Shown here piece by piece: positions 7,774 through 17,196 of a stretch of 64,000 bases of DNA (its first letter is position 1; every line of letters starts with the position of its first letter). The stretch spans positions 92,908-156,907 of the forward strand of contig JACQAP010000004.1 in the NCBI GenBank assembly GCA_016194905.1, given 5' to 3'. Source of the DNA: Betaproteobacteria bacterium (GTDB taxonomy: Bacteria; Pseudomonadota; Gammaproteobacteria; Burkholderiales; JACQAP01). Made by a program: the position numbers and the translations under genes. The notes under the pieces are model-generated. The model made no database searches. It had not been told where the DNA came from and saw nothing but the letters and a program-made list of their open reading frames with translations.

Positions 7774-8244
7774 TCACTTCAACTCCTTGACCAGGTTTAA
7801 AACATCTGACGCATGTCCGCGCGCACTGACTCGATAAAGAATATGCCGCACCGCGCCGTTCTTGTCGATGACGAAAGTCGAGCGTACGATGCAACGCTTC
7901 TTTACCTTCCCGTCCACTTCCTTTTCCTGTAGCACGCCATACTGCTCGCAGACCTCGCCTTCCGCATCCGCCAGCAGCTGCACTGCAAGGCCGTGCTTGT
8001 CACGGAAGGCGCCGTGGCTCATGCAATCGTCCATGCTCACGCCCAGCACTACAGTGTCGAGATCGAGAAATTCATCCTGGAGATCGCTGAAATCGATGGC
8101 TTCCAGCGTGCAGCCCGGCGTGTCATCTTTCGGATAAAAATACAGCACTACATTGTTGACGCCGCGATAGCCACTCAGACTCACTACATTCATATCGCCA
8201 TCGGGCAGCTCGAAGGTGGGCGCGGATTGACCTACTTTCAGCAT
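7774..8244 (-). CDS. bcp: Thioredoxin-dependent peroxiredoxin (BCP/PrxQ type)
   Basis: A 156-residue peroxiredoxin. The peroxidatic cysteine lies in KDDTPGCTLEAIDF. The usual PrxQ resolving cysteine five residues later is absent (CTLEAI), so this is a one-Cys-like member or uses one of the later cysteines (DDCMSHG, GEVCEQYG, KRCIVRS). These proteins reduce peroxides at the expense of thioredoxin. The frame opens with TTG at 8250, but the ATG at 8244 (MLKVGQSAP) is the more normal start. It precedes slyD by 2 nt on the same strand. Confidence 0.9.
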   Translation of the reverse strand: MLKVGQSAPTFELPDGDMNVVSLSGYRGVNNVVLYFYPKDDTPGCTLEAIDFSDLQDEFLDLDTVVLGVSMDDCMSHGAFRDKHGLAVQLLADAEGEVCEQYGVLQEKEVDGKVKKRCIVRSTFVIDKNGAVRHILYRVSARGHASDVLNLVKELK

Positions 8245-8330
8245 GAACAACTCCGATCACGTTCAGGGTGGATTCTAACCGATTTCAAAAGCGCGAATAT
8301 CGCGCCTTCGCGCTGACTCGCGGCGATAAA

Positions 8331-9479
8331 ATGACGAACGTGGACAAACAACTTCTCGGCGGCCTCTCCGCCACGACATTCCTGCGGCGCCACTGGCAAA
8401 AGCAACCGCTGCTCGTGCGCGGCGCGATTCCCGGTTTTAACGGCGTACTCGATTTCGGCGACATGGTCGAATTGGCCTGTCGCGACGATTGCGAATCGCG
8501 GCTGGTCGTAAGCCACGCCGACCGCTGGGTGGTCGAACATGGCCCCTTCGACCGCAAGAGGTTTTCCAGGCTGCCGCGGCGCAACTGGACGTTGCTGTTG
8601 CAGGGCCTCGATCAGAGGCTGCCTGCGGCCCGACAACTGTTGTCGCATTTCGACTTCATCCCGTATAGCCGGCTCGATGATCTGATGGTCAGTTACGCCC
8701 CGACAGGGGGCGGCGTGGGTGCGCACTTCGATTCCTACGACGTGTTCTTGTTGCAAGGTCCGGGCCAGCGGCGGTGGCAGGTGAGCCGTCCGCATGATCT
8801 GGCGCTGGTGGAAGATGCGCCGCTGAAAATCCTCAAGCGCTTTTCACCCGATGGACAATGCCTGTTGTCTGCGGGCGACATGCTCTATCTGCCGCCGGAG
8901 TTTGCCCACGACGGCGTTGCAGTGGATACCTGTCATACGTACTCGATCGGCTTCCGTGCACCTTCGCATCGCGAACTCATGTCCCAGTTCCTGATCTTCC
9001 TGGAAGAGAGGCTGGACGGCGTCGGTCGCTACAACGACCCGGATTTATCCGTGCAGACGCACCCGGCGCGGCTGGGCGCAGGCATGATCGGGAAAGTCGA
9101 GCGCATTCTGGGCGACATTAGCTGGACGCGACGCGACGTAGCTAATTTTCTTGGCAGCTATCTGACCGAACCCAAGCCGCACGTCCTGTTCGCGCCGCCG
9201 CGCAAACCGCTTTCGGCAATCGCCTTTTCACGCGCCTTGCGCCGTGATGGCGCGGAACTGGCTCTTGCATCCCTGATGCTCTACGGGAAGGCGAATCTTT
9301 TCATCAACGGCGAGCAATACAAAATGAACAAGGTTCTGGCAACGCCGATGCGCCGGCTTGCCGATGCGCGCCGGTTACCGGGGCACCGGATTCCATTGAA
9401 AGGCCCGGTCACCGATATGCTTTACCGCTGGTATCGCGCCGGTTATATTTGTTTGTCCAAATCAGGCCCCGCAGACTGA
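8331..9479 (+). CDS. roxA: Ribosomal protein L16 arginine hydroxylase-like JmjC oxygenase (YcfD/RoxA)
   Basis: A 382-residue Fe(II)/2-oxoglutarate oxygenase of the JmjC cupin class. The iron triad is visible as H132-x-D134 in GAHFDSYD and the distal H193 in PEFAHDG. LPPE before the distal His and the C-terminal winged-helix-like part are typical of bacterial ribosomal oxygenases that hydroxylate an arginine of L16. The start is the ATG at 8331 (MTNVDKQLLGG); the frame is open 21 codons further upstream. It is divergent from bcp, and its 3' end nearly abuts the next gene, 5 nt later. Confidence 0.87.
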   Translation: MTNVDKQLLGGLSATTFLRRHWQKQPLLVRGAIPGFNGVLDFGDMVELACRDDCESRLVVSHADRWVVEHGPFDRKRFSRLPRRNWTLLLQGLDQRLPAARQLLSHFDFIPYSRLDDLMVSYAPTGGGVGAHFDSYDVFLLQGPGQRRWQVSRPHDLALVEDAPLKILKRFSPDGQCLLSAGDMLYLPPEFAHDGVAVDTCHTYSIGFRAPSHRELMSQFLIFLEERLDGVGRYNDPDLSVQTHPARLGAGMIGKVERILGDISWTRRDVANFLGSYLTEPKPHVLFAPPRKPLSAIAFSRALRRDGAELALASLMLYGKANLFINGEQYKMNKVLATPMRRLADARRLPGHRIPLKGPVTDMLYRWYRAGYICLSKSGPAD

Positions 9480-9484
9480 CTCCG

Positions 9485-9976
9485 ATGGCAGACGAGCCAA
9501 ACCCGCAACACTCGCCGATCTTCGGCAATGCCGAATACGAAGCGGCAATCGACACGATCCTGCAGAAAGCCTCTGGCAGAATCCGCATTTTCGATCACAC
9601 GCTGGGAAACGAGTACAACTCCTCCCGCCGCCTCGAACTGCTGAGGCACTTTCTGCTCGCAAGCCGGCGCAACAGCCTGCAGATCGTGCTGCACGATACC
9701 CGGACCATGGATCGCAACTGTCCGCGTATATTGCATCTGCTGCGCACTTACGGACACTTGATCAGCATTCACGAGACCCATCCGACGGCCAAGTCGGTCT
9801 ACGATCCTTTCGTCATCGTCGATGACCGCTGCTTCGTGCATCGCTTCCACTTCGACGAGATGAGAGGGCTGCTCGCCCTGGAAGACCCGATCGGCACGCA
9901 TACCTTCATCGAACGTTTCGCGGAAATATGGGAAGCCTCCTCGCCGGCTGTATCCGCCACGACGCTGGGCCTTTGA
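9485..9976 (+). CDS. Conserved hypothetical protein
   Basis: A 163-residue cytoplasmic protein with no signal peptide or membrane helix. It contains RIRIFDHTLGNEYN, LQIVLHDTRTMDRNCPR, ISIHETHPTAK and DPFVIVDDRCFVHRFHFDE. The layout (an acidic-patch strand, an H-D pair, then a VDD strand) is reminiscent of a small phospholipase-D-like or acetyltransferase-associated domain, but no HKD motif is present and I do not recognise a characterised family. It starts 5 nt after roxA with ATG at 9485 (MADEPNPQ) and is probably cotranscribed with it. The lipoprotein gene starts 18 nt downstream. Confidence 0.75.
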   Translation: MADEPNPQHSPIFGNAEYEAAIDTILQKASGRIRIFDHTLGNEYNSSRRLELLRHFLLASRRNSLQIVLHDTRTMDRNCPRILHLLRTYGHLISIHETHPTAKSVYDPFVIVDDRCFVHRFHFDEMRGLLALEDPIGTHTFIERFAEIWEASSPAVSATTLGL

Positions 9977-9994
9977 GCGCATGCTTTGATCCAA

Positions 9995-10240
9995 ATGAAT
10001 CGCACGCTTCTCGTTTCTGCCCTCCTCGCTGTCGCACTGACCGCTTGCGGCAAGAAAGAACAAGCACCTGCCCCGGCTGCAACAACTCCCGCACCCGCCG
10101 CCGATGCGGCCAAGCCGGCCGATGCCGCCGCTCCGGCCGCTGGCGCACCTGCAACAGGTGCTGCCTCGACCGCCGCTCCCGCTGTCTCCGCAAAACCGGA
10201 GCAGAAACCCGCGGACAAGAAACCCGAACAAAAGAATTAG
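9995..10240 (+). CDS. Small Ala/Pro-rich lipoprotein
   Basis: An 81-residue predicted lipoprotein. MNRTLLVSALLAVALTACG gives a signal peptide with lipobox LTAC, so the mature protein would begin with a lipidated Cys. The rest is low-complexity Ala/Pro/Lys (repeats such as PAPAA, KPAD and EQKP) with no folded domain visible. An alternative TTG start lies three codons upstream. A strong bidirectional terminator follows 15 nt after the stop. The family is common in betaproteobacteria but without known function. Confidence 0.75.
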   Translation: MNRTLLVSALLAVALTACGKKEQAPAPAATTPAPAADAAKPADAAAPAAGAPATGAASTAAPAVSAKPEQKPADKKPEQKN

Positions 10241-10255
10241 TCCCGCAGCAAGCAC

Positions 10256-10284
10256 AAAAAGCCGGTCTTCGACCGGCTTTTTTT
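10256..10284. terminator. Bidirectional intrinsic terminator
   Basis: The perfect stem AAAAAGCCGGTC / GACCGGCTTTTT with loop TTC is followed by a T-run on both strands. It serves the roxA-lipoprotein transcript (plus) and the metallohydrolase gene ending at 10307 (minus). Confidence 0.92.
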
Positions 10285-10306
10285 ATTTCCAGACTAGTAT
10301 TGGCGA

Positions 10307-11074
10307 TCAGACGATTTGCCGCCAGGCGAGCCCATCGTCCTGATCGGCGATCGCGATCCATTCCGGTTCGCAATTCATCACTGCCGCCAGCGCGGCGCGC
10401 GCCAGATCGGGACGATTGTTTTCCTGGCTGAGGTGCGCCGCAACCAGATGCTTGAGTCTGCCGTTTTCGAGGCGCCTCAGAAGCTCGGCGGCCGCGCCGT
10501 TGTCGAGGTGGCCGAAACGGCCTGCGATGCGCTCGCGCAATCTTTGCGGATAGCTGCTCATTCGCAGCATCTCGACATCGTGATTGCATTCCAGAACCAG
10601 CGCATCGCAACCGCTCAGCACGGCCTCGATATGCCGGGTGGAACAACCGACGTCGGTGAGTACGCCCAGCCGGCGCGCACCGTCGCCGAATACGTACTGG
10701 GCGGGTTCGCGCGCATCGTGCGGCACCGGAAAGGGTTGTACATGCAAGTCGCCGACAGTGAAGGCTTCGTAGTTATGAACCATCCTCACTTCGGCTACTT
10801 CAGCGAACAAAGCTTCGAAACCAGTGAGCGTTCCCGGCGTAAGCCATACCGGAATGCTGTGACGGCGAGCGAGACGGGCTACGCCGCCGATGTGATCATC
10901 GTGCTCATGGGTCACGATGATGCCGGAGATATCTGCGGGGGCAAGCCCGAGTCGACCGAGGCGGTTGACGGTATCGGCAAGGCCAAATCCGCAATCGAGC
11001 AGCAACCGGGTTGCGCCGGCCTCGACCACAAGCGAATTGCCCTGACTGCCACTGCCTAGAGAGGCAAACCGCAT
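10307..11074 (-). CDS. WalJ/YycJ-like metallo-beta-lactamase-fold hydrolase
   Basis: A 255-residue metallo-beta-lactamase-fold protein. The start MRFASLGSGSQGNSLVVE and the zinc motif THEHDDH are typical of the YycJ/WalJ group, some members of which are 5'-exonucleases. Further ligand positions are seen in PVPHDAREP, LTDVGCS and AAHLSQENN, the last being the conserved C-terminal motif of this subgroup. No signal peptide, so cytoplasmic. It lies downstream of bamC on the same strand, 35 nt after its stop, and may be transcribed with dapA-bamC. Confidence 0.85.
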   Translation of the reverse strand: MRFASLGSGSQGNSLVVEAGATRLLLDCGFGLADTVNRLGRLGLAPADISGIIVTHEHDDHIGGVARLARRHSIPVWLTPGTLTGFEALFAEVAEVRMVHNYEAFTVGDLHVQPFPVPHDAREPAQYVFGDGARRLGVLTDVGCSTRHIEAVLSGCDALVLECNHDVEMLRMSSYPQRLRERIAGRFGHLDNGAAAELLRRLENGRLKHLVAAHLSQENNRPDLARAALAAVMNCEPEWIAIADQDDGLAWRQIV

Positions 11075-11109
11075 TCAGGATCCCGGCATGGTCGGCATCA
11101 ATTCGATCG

Positions 11110-12234
11110 TTACTTCAGTTCCTGCTGCAGCAGTGCAAGAATTCGCCCGGCCGTGGGTGAACTCGATTTCGACCCTTGCGCATCGAGCACCTTGACCTCG
11201 CTACCCTGCGTCGACCCGGCCACGCTGATCCGGTATTGTTCGTCCTTCTTCGGTCCGCTGTCGCCGCGCCAGAACGCCATCTTGGACCAGAAACCCTCCG
11301 ACTTCCCCTTGTCTGACGCGTCGACATCGACATAACGCACGTAATACAACCCCTTGGACCGGTCGCGATCCTCGACGGTGAAGCCGACGCGATCCAGCGC
11401 AAGACCGACGCGTCGCCAGGCACGATCGAAGCTGTCCACCAGCAGCAGCGCTTCGGGAAGCTCGCCATTTTTTGAGATGGTTGCCTTCGGTTGTTCCGGT
11501 GCTTTCACCTGAGCCGCGATCTGTTCATCCCGCGCTCCTAGGCGCAACGCCAGACGGGAGAGCATTTCCGCCTCGAGGTCCGGATCGACCGGCCGGGCCT
11601 GCCAGACGGTTTTCTCGGTGTAGCGGTCCTTGGAGATATTGATCTGCGCCATGCCACGGTGGCTGATGTAAATTTCCGTCGCACCGGGTTTCTGACCATG
11701 TTCCAGTCGCGTGCGGAACCTGTCGCGCTCGGGATAGGAATAAGCGCTGTCCAGTACCTTGCCGATCAGCTTGCGTATCACGCTGTCTGGAATCTTGGCG
11801 CGGTTCTCGGCCCAGTCGGTTTCCATGATCCCGGTCTGCTGCGATTCGGTGTCGATCAGAAAACCGCTGTCCTGCCAGAATTCCTTGATCACCGGCCACA
11901 ATGCGTCCGGCTCGGCATCCACCACCAGCCAGCGCTGGCTGCCGGCGCGCTCGACGCGGACCTTTTCCTGCGGCGGCAGCACCGGTGCGGGGCCGGCCGC
12001 TGCGCGGGTGCCCTGGCCTTCGGTATATTCCGAAGCCGTTGCCGATCCCGCACTCGATTCCGGGACGTTGTAGCGATCGCTGGTAGGCGGCGCTGACAGG
12101 TCTGCGGGAACATCGAGCGGTTTGACGTTGCCCGCCGATTTGTAATCGATTTTCTTGCCTTCGATCAGGCTGCCCGAGCAGCCCGCAAGAGCGAGCACCA
12201 CCGTCATGGCGGCGAGAGATTGCGATGAATTCAT
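11110..12234 (-). CDS. bamC: BamC, outer-membrane protein assembly lipoprotein
   Basis: A 374-residue lipoprotein of the BAM complex. The signal peptide MNSSQSLAAMTVVLALAGC ends in lipobox LAGC. The N-terminal unstructured stretch (KKIDYKSAGNVKPLDVPADL) matches the segment of BamC that binds BamD. Two helix-grip domains follow, roughly residues 90-220 and 255-374. It lies about 50 nt downstream of dapA, the same dapA-bamC order found in many gamma- and betaproteobacteria. The product acts in outer-membrane beta-barrel insertion. Confidence 0.9.
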   Translation of the reverse strand: MNSSQSLAAMTVVLALAGCSGSLIEGKKIDYKSAGNVKPLDVPADLSAPPTSDRYNVPESSAGSATASEYTEGQGTRAAAGPAPVLPPQEKVRVERAGSQRWLVVDAEPDALWPVIKEFWQDSGFLIDTESQQTGIMETDWAENRAKIPDSVIRKLIGKVLDSAYSYPERDRFRTRLEHGQKPGATEIYISHRGMAQINISKDRYTEKTVWQARPVDPDLEAEMLSRLALRLGARDEQIAAQVKAPEQPKATISKNGELPEALLLVDSFDRAWRRVGLALDRVGFTVEDRDRSKGLYYVRYVDVDASDKGKSEGFWSKMAFWRGDSGPKKDEQYRISVAGSTQGSEVKVLDAQGSKSSSPTAGRILALLQQELK

Positions 12235-12284
12235 GCGTGGGAATCTTTCAATTCAGGACTACGACCACCGCGGCCGCAACGGGT

Positions 12285-13190
12285 TCACTTTGCCATCGCG
12301 GGCATCGCAACGGCGGCCCTGATGTCGGCCTGCTCCATCGCGCCGCGCAGCAAATCGTGGAAGGAAGACGAAAGCGACGTCAGAGGCAGCCGAATGCCCC
12401 CTTCCATCTGACCCATCTGTTGCAGCACCCACTTTACCGGGATCGGGTTGGCTTCGACGAAGAGATGGCGATGCAGCCCGAGCAGCTTGTTGTTGTGCGA
12501 TCTTGCCTTGGCAAAATCTCCGGCAAAAACCGCGGCACACAGTTCCTGCATCAGCCGCGGCGCGACGTTGGCGGTCACCGAAATCACCCCATGGGCGCCA
12601 AGCATCAGCAGTGCCAGCCCGGTTCCATCGTCGCCGCTGTAGACAGCGAAATTCCTCGGCGCGCGGCGCAACAACTCTGCACCCCGCTCCATGTTGCCCG
12701 TGGCATCCTTGAGTCCGGCGATGTTGGGGACTTGCGCGAGCCGCAACGCCGTATCGTTCTGCATGTCGGCAACCGTGCGACCCGGAACGTTGTACAGGAT
12801 CTGCGGCAAGTCCACGGCCTCTGCAATTGCGCGGAAATGGCGGTACAGCCCTTCCTGGGTCGGCTTGTTGTAATACGGTACGACCGACAGGCTCATGTCG
12901 GCCCCGGCCTGCTTGGCGTAAGCGGACAACTCGATCGCCTCGCGGGTGGAATTTGCGCCGGTGCCGGCGATGACGGGCACGCGCCCGGCTGCATGTTCGA
13001 CTGCGGTGCGGATCAGCAGGCAATGTTCTTCGAAATCCACAGTCGGCGATTCGCCGGTGGTACCGACGATTACGATGCCCTTGGTGCCTTCGCGGATATG
13101 GAAGTCGATCAGAGCGCGCAGTCGTTGCAGATCCAGACTGCCGTCCTCGAACATGGGTGTGACGATGGCAACGAGGCTGCCCTTGAGCAT
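12285..13190 (-). CDS. dapA: 4-Hydroxy-tetrahydrodipicolinate synthase
   Basis: A 301-residue (beta/alpha)8 lyase that condenses pyruvate with aspartate semialdehyde in lysine and diaminopimelate synthesis. Schiff-base Lys161 is in GLKDATGN, Tyr133 in ILYNVPGRT, and the Thr44-Thr45 pair in VGTTGES, all at canonical positions when counted from the ATG at 13190. An AGGAAAG ribosome-binding site precedes that ATG. The frame is open six codons upstream with TTG starts. Operon with bamC. Confidence 0.96.
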   Translation of the reverse strand: MLKGSLVAIVTPMFEDGSLDLQRLRALIDFHIREGTKGIVIVGTTGESPTVDFEEHCLLIRTAVEHAAGRVPVIAGTGANSTREAIELSAYAKQAGADMSLSVVPYYNKPTQEGLYRHFRAIAEAVDLPQILYNVPGRTVADMQNDTALRLAQVPNIAGLKDATGNMERGAELLRRAPRNFAVYSGDDGTGLALLMLGAHGVISVTANVAPRLMQELCAAVFAGDFAKARSHNNKLLGLHRHLFVEANPIPVKWVLQQMGQMEGGIRLPLTSLSSSFHDLLRGAMEQADIRAAVAMPAMAK

Positions 13191-13248
13191 GGCGGCTTTC
13201 CTCAACAAGAAAGCCGGATTTTAACCGATTCCTCCTGCCGCCGGAGCA

Positions 13249-13788
13249 TCACACTTCGCGGGATAGGCCGGACGCACAGATGCGCTGAATTCTCGCCGGC
13301 TTTGGCATCGCAACTTCGAGATCTTCGTATGCGACTACGTGCAAGCGCCCACGGACGACATCAAGCAGTTCACCCGGCCGCAGCAGAAAGTCCGGATTCG
13401 ACGGCTTGCCGAAGCGTTCGTTACCCGCGGCGAAGGTTTCATAAACGAGCAAGCCCGTCGGCGCAAGGGCATCGAGAATGCGGGGGAATAGCGGCCGGTG
13501 CAGATAGTTGGTAACGATCACGCCATCGAACTGCAGGTCCGCCAACGGCCAGGGACCGTTTTCCAGGTCGACTTGCCGAACCGTGACGCCCGTAATATCG
13601 GTCAGAGTGCCGAGCGCCTGCGGATCGCGGTCGACGGAGCAAACCCGGAATCCCAGCGAAGCCAGAAAGCGGGTATGACGGCCGCTGCCGCAAGCGAGAT
13701 CCAGAACCTCGCCATCCGGCACGATCGTGCGCGCCCAGCGAGCAACCCACTCCGAAGGCCGGTCGAGGTCGTAGGCTTGAATGTGCAT
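13249..13788 (-). CDS. SAM-dependent methyltransferase (TehB/UbiE-like class I)
   Basis: A 179-residue class I methyltransferase. Motif I is VLDLACGSGRHTRFLASLG, followed by the acidic motif CSVDRDPQAL and a post-I strand with VRQVDLENGPWPL. The next conserved strand, FDGVIVTNYLHRPLFPR, is of the TehB-like type. The frame continues far upstream, but the ATG at 13788 (MHIQAYDLDRPSEW) gives the expected N-terminus. The substrate is not predictable. The gene stands alone between dapA and the oppositely oriented sodC. Confidence 0.82.
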   Translation of the reverse strand: MHIQAYDLDRPSEWVARWARTIVPDGEVLDLACGSGRHTRFLASLGFRVCSVDRDPQALGTLTDITGVTVRQVDLENGPWPLADLQFDGVIVTNYLHRPLFPRILDALAPTGLLVYETFAAGNERFGKPSNPDFLLRPGELLDVVRGRLHVVAYEDLEVAMPKPARIQRICASGLSREV

Positions 13789-13999
13789 CGATGTGAAAGT
13801 GACCTGTTTGTCCCGCAAATTATCCTGCAGCGTCGTCTCGTAAAGCGGGTTGACTACGGATTTTACGGCAGCGCGCCGCGTGTGTTCCGCGGGATTGGCA
13901 ACCCCGCCGCATGGGAGTGATTTGACACCTCGGGAAGCGAGTGCTAAAAAACGCACTGTTTTCGGCGCACCAGGCCAATGCAACGCTCGGGAGAATGCA

Positions 14000-14542
14000 A
14001 TGAAATCCGTCTGGATTTTGATCTGTGGCTGTGTGCTGCTGGCAGCTTGCAGCGGCGGCAACAACATCTTCAGCAAGAAACAGTCCGCCACTGCGGTCCT
14101 CGCCCCGACCAAGGGCAATTCGGTCAGCGGCACCGTCAACTTTACCCAGAAGGGCGACGTGGTACTGGTTGAAGCCAAGGTAAACGGCCTCAAGCCCAAT
14201 GGGTCCAACGGCATTCACATCCATGAGAAGGGCAATTGCAGCGCGGCTGACGCCTCAAGCGCCGGCGGCCATTTCAATCCGTCCTCCTCCCAGCACGGCG
14301 GCCCCGCCGGGGCAACACGTCATGGCGGCGATCTGGGCAATCTGAAGGCCGACGCGAACGGGTATGCGCAGATGTCGATCCAAGTCAGCGGCATTTCGCT
14401 GGGCACCGACCCCAACAGCATCACCGGCCGCGCCGTGATCGTGCATGCCGGCGCGGACGACTTCAAGACCCAGCCGACCGGCAACTCCGGGGCCCGCGTG
14501 GCCTGTGGGCTGATCAGCAAGAATCCGGATAAGTTCTTCTGA
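14000..14542 (+). CDS. sodC: Periplasmic Cu/Zn superoxide dismutase, lipoprotein form
   Basis: A 180-residue SodC. The signal sequence ends in lipobox LAAC, so the enzyme is probably lipid-anchored in the periplasm. Copper and zinc ligands are visible in GIHIHEKGNCS, GGHFNPSSSQHGG, TRHGGDLGNL and VIVHAGADD, and the disulfide cysteines in GNCSAAD and RVACGLI. It removes superoxide outside the cytoplasm. The start ATG at 14000 follows GGGAGAATGC. A 34-nt gap separates it from aat on the same strand. Confidence 0.95.
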   Translation: MKSVWILICGCVLLAACSGGNNIFSKKQSATAVLAPTKGNSVSGTVNFTQKGDVVLVEAKVNGLKPNGSNGIHIHEKGNCSAADASSAGGHFNPSSSQHGGPAGATRHGGDLGNLKADANGYAQMSIQVSGISLGTDPNSITGRAVIVHAGADDFKTQPTGNSGARVACGLISKNPDKFF

Positions 14543-14576
14543 ACTTCGTCAGTGCCTGCCGGCGATCGATCGACCG

Positions 14577-15269
14577 TTGATCCCCTGGCTCGGTCCGGAC
14601 AGCCGTTTCCCGCCGGTCGAGCAAGCGACGACGGACCCCAACGGATTGCTTGCGGCGGGCGGCGACCTGTCGGTGGCGCGGCTGATCGAAGCCTACGGCA
14701 ATGGCATCTTTCCGTGGTTCAACGAGGACCAGCCGATACTCTGGTGGAGTCCCGATCCGAGAATGGTCCTCTTCCCCGCGGAGTTGAAAGTCTCCCGATC
14801 GCTGGCCAAGACCCTGCGCAATTCCAGCTTCGAAGTACGCGCCGATACGGCTTTTCGCGATGTCATCCAGCGCTGCCGCGTGCCGCGGCGTGATCAGGCC
14901 GGCACGTGGATCACCGCGCCGATGGTCGAGGCTTACTGCGAATTGCACCAGTCTGGCATCGCGCACAGCGTGGAAACATGGCTGGACGGAGAACTGGTCG
15001 GCGGCCTGTACGGCATCGCGCTGGGTCGCGCGTTCTTCGGCGAATCCATGTTCATGCGCGCCACCGACGCTTCCAAGGTCGCGCTGGTCACGCTGGTGCG
15101 CCAGCTCGAACGCTGGAGCTTCGGATTGGTCGATTGCCAGATGAACACGGCCCACCTGGCGTCTTTCGGGGCGCGTGAAATACCGCGCGCCGATTTCACG
15201 CGCCGGCTGCGGGAATTGATACACTATCCACCGGTCCCGGCACCGTGGCGGTTGGCGCCACTGCGATGA
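14577..15269 (+). CDS. aat: Leucyl/phenylalanyl-tRNA-protein transferase
   Basis: A 230-residue Aat of the bacterial N-end rule pathway, which adds Leu or Phe to N-terminal Arg or Lys of proteins destined for ClpAP. It begins [17 protein letters not shown], then [29 protein letters not shown] and [18 protein letters not shown], all family signatures. The start codon appears to be TTG at 14577; no ATG or GTG is in frame nearby. The stop overlaps the ATG of bpt (ATGA), so both N-end rule transferases are coupled. Confidence 0.95.
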   Translation: MIPWLGPDSRFPPVEQATTDPNGLLAAGGDLSVARLIEAYGNGIFPWFNEDQPILWWSPDPRMVLFPAELKVSRSLAKTLRNSSFEVRADTAFRDVIQRCRVPRRDQAGTWITAPMVEAYCELHQSGIAHSVETWLDGELVGGLYGIALGRAFFGESMFMRATDASKVALVTLVRQLERWSFGLVDCQMNTAHLASFGAREIPRADFTRRLRELIHYPPVPAPWRLAPLR

Positions 15270-16015
15270 CACAGCTCAACGACCTGCCCTTCTCGGTATT
15301 GCAGTTCTATGCGACTGCGCCCTACCCGTGCAGCTACCTGCCCGACAAGCTGGCGCGCTCCCAGGTCGCTACGCCCAGCCACGCCATCGACAGCCAGGTC
15401 TACAGCGAGCTCGTCAAAGTCGGATTTCGCCGTAGCGGCGCCTTCACCTATCGCCCCTACTGCGATCATTGCCGCGCCTGTGTGCCGGTGCGAATTGTCG
15501 CCGAGGACTTCGTCGCCAGCCGTTCGCAGCGCCGCGCTCACGCGCGCCACGACCGGCTGGAGGCGCGCATGCTCGAACTCAAATACCATCCCGAGCACTA
15601 CGCGTTGTACCTGCGTTACCAATCGCACCGCCACAGCGGCGGCGGCATGGATCACGACAGCCGCGAGCAATACCGTCACTTCCTCCTGCAGAGCAACGTG
15701 CGCTCGAGCCTGGTCGAGTTCCGCGAGGAAGGCAGGCTGCGCATGGTCAGCATCGTCGACCGCCTGGAAGACGGCCTGTCGTCCGTCTATACGTTTTTCG
15801 AGCCGGAGGTCGCCGGCGCCAGCCTCGGCACCTTCAACGTCGTCTGGCAGGTCGGCCTGTGCCGGCAGCTTGGACTGCCCTATCTCTATCTCGGTTACTG
15901 GATCGCGCAGAGCCGCAAGATGGCCTACAAGATCAACTTCCAGCCGTTGGAAGGATTGATCGACGGCCAGTGGCGGCGGTTGCCCCGCGACGCTTCGCCT
16001 CCCGAGGCGGTTTGA
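15266..16015 (+). CDS. bpt: Aspartate/glutamate leucyltransferase (Bpt)
   Basis: A 249-residue transferase of the arginyl-tRNA-protein transferase family. Bacterial Bpt adds Leu to N-terminal Asp or Glu. Motifs include [39 protein letters not shown] with its four cysteines, HRHSGGGMD and [15 protein letters not shown]. The ATG at 15266 overlaps the aat stop by 4 nt; an in-frame GTG lies at 15245. Together with aat this gives a complete pair of N-degron transferases. Confidence 0.95.
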   Translation: MTQLNDLPFSVLQFYATAPYPCSYLPDKLARSQVATPSHAIDSQVYSELVKVGFRRSGAFTYRPYCDHCRACVPVRIVAEDFVASRSQRRAHARHDRLEARMLELKYHPEHYALYLRYQSHRHSGGGMDHDSREQYRHFLLQSNVRSSLVEFREEGRLRMVSIVDRLEDGLSSVYTFFEPEVAGASLGTFNVVWQVGLCRQLGLPYLYLGYWIAQSRKMAYKINFQPLEGLIDGQWRRLPRDASPPEAV

Positions 16016-16068
16016 CGTTCCGCACCGCGTTCGCCGCCAGGGCGTGCCTTCGCGCGCGCCCCTGATCC

Positions 16069-17100
16069 ATGCTTTATAGCCTCGCCCGGCCATTCCTGTT
16101 TCAGCTCGACCCGGAACGCGCGCACCGCAGCACAATGCGCGCACTCGACATCGCCCACCGCTTCGGATTGACCGGCCTGATCGCCGGCCGGTCACCTTCC
16201 TCCCCACGCAACGTCATGGGCCTGCAATTTCCCAACCCGGTGGGACTCGCCGCCGGTCTGGACAAGAATGGCGAACACATCGATGCGCTCGGCGCGCTTG
16301 GCTTCGGCTTCATCGAGATCGGCACGGTCACGCCGCGGCCACAGCCCGGCAATCCGACGCCGCGCATGTTCCGCATCGCGCAGGCACGCGCGATCATCAA
16401 CCGCATGGGCTTCAACAACGACGGCGTCGAACGCCTGCTGATGAATGTCTCGCGCGCACGCTATCGCGGCATACTCGGCATCAACATCGGCAAGAATTTC
16501 GACACTCCGCTCGAACGCGCCGCGGAGGACTACCTGTATTGCATGCGCAAGGTCTATACGGCGGCGAGCTACATAACAGTCAACATTTCATCGCCCAATA
16601 CTGAAAATCTGCGCCAACTGCAGCAGTCCGGAGAACTCGATAGTTTGCTGGGCGCGTTGACCAGAGAACGCCGCAAACTCGCCGACCGATACGGCAAACG
16701 CGTTCCACTCGCCGTCAAGATCGCGCCCGATCTGACGCAAGCCGATATTGCCGGCATGGCTGCGCTGTTCATCGAGCATGGCATCGACGCGGTGATCGCG
16801 ACCAACACCACGATCTCACGCGAAAGCGTCGGCGGACTGCCGGATGCAGACCAGGCCGGCGGGCTGAGCGGAGCACCGCTGACCGTGCGCTCCACGGAAA
16901 TCGTCCGACAGCTTGCCGCCGCCCTTGCCGGGCGGGTTCCGATCATCGCCGCCGGCGGCATCCTGTCGGGGGCGGACGCACGCGAAAAACTCGCTGCCGG
17001 CGCAAGCCTGGTCCAGCTCTACAGCGGCCTGGTTTACGAAGGGCCCGCGCTGGTCGGAAAAGTCGCCCAAGCGCTTGCGCGAAACGGCGAAAATAGCTGA
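16069..17100 (+). CDS. pyrD: Dihydroorotate dehydrogenase, quinone-dependent class 2
   Basis: A 343-residue membrane-associated flavoenzyme of pyrimidine synthesis. The N-terminal helical extension (SLARPFLFQLDPERAHR) is the membrane/quinone module of class 2 enzymes. NPVGLAAGLDKNGE, GFGFIEIGTVTPRPQPGN, NRMGFNNDG and VNISSPNTENLR (with the catalytic Ser) are all present. Class 2 enzymes normally need no PyrK partner, yet the next gene encodes a protein with a PyrK-like C-terminal half. Confidence 0.96.
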   Translation: MLYSLARPFLFQLDPERAHRSTMRALDIAHRFGLTGLIAGRSPSSPRNVMGLQFPNPVGLAAGLDKNGEHIDALGALGFGFIEIGTVTPRPQPGNPTPRMFRIAQARAIINRMGFNNDGVERLLMNVSRARYRGILGINIGKNFDTPLERAAEDYLYCMRKVYTAASYITVNISSPNTENLRQLQQSGELDSLLGALTRERRKLADRYGKRVPLAVKIAPDLTQADIAGMAALFIEHGIDAVIATNTTISRESVGGLPDADQAGGLSGAPLTVRSTEIVRQLAAALAGRVPIIAAGGILSGADAREKLAAGASLVQLYSGLVYEGPALVGKVAQALARNGENS

Positions 17101-17196
17101 GTCCGTTATTTCCTTAGTGCCAGCTCGCATAAGATCTCCAGCCTGCGGCGTTATAATTCGCGGCTTTATTTAAGCCTTTCCCATGAAACCTGCTGC

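Noticed and set aside
9443..10255. A 270-codon minus-strand frame with a Gly/Cys-rich start
   Set aside because: Complementary to the Ala/Pro-rich lipoprotein gene and the conserved gene before it. The Gly/Cys/Ser run is just the reverse complement of Ala/Pro codons.
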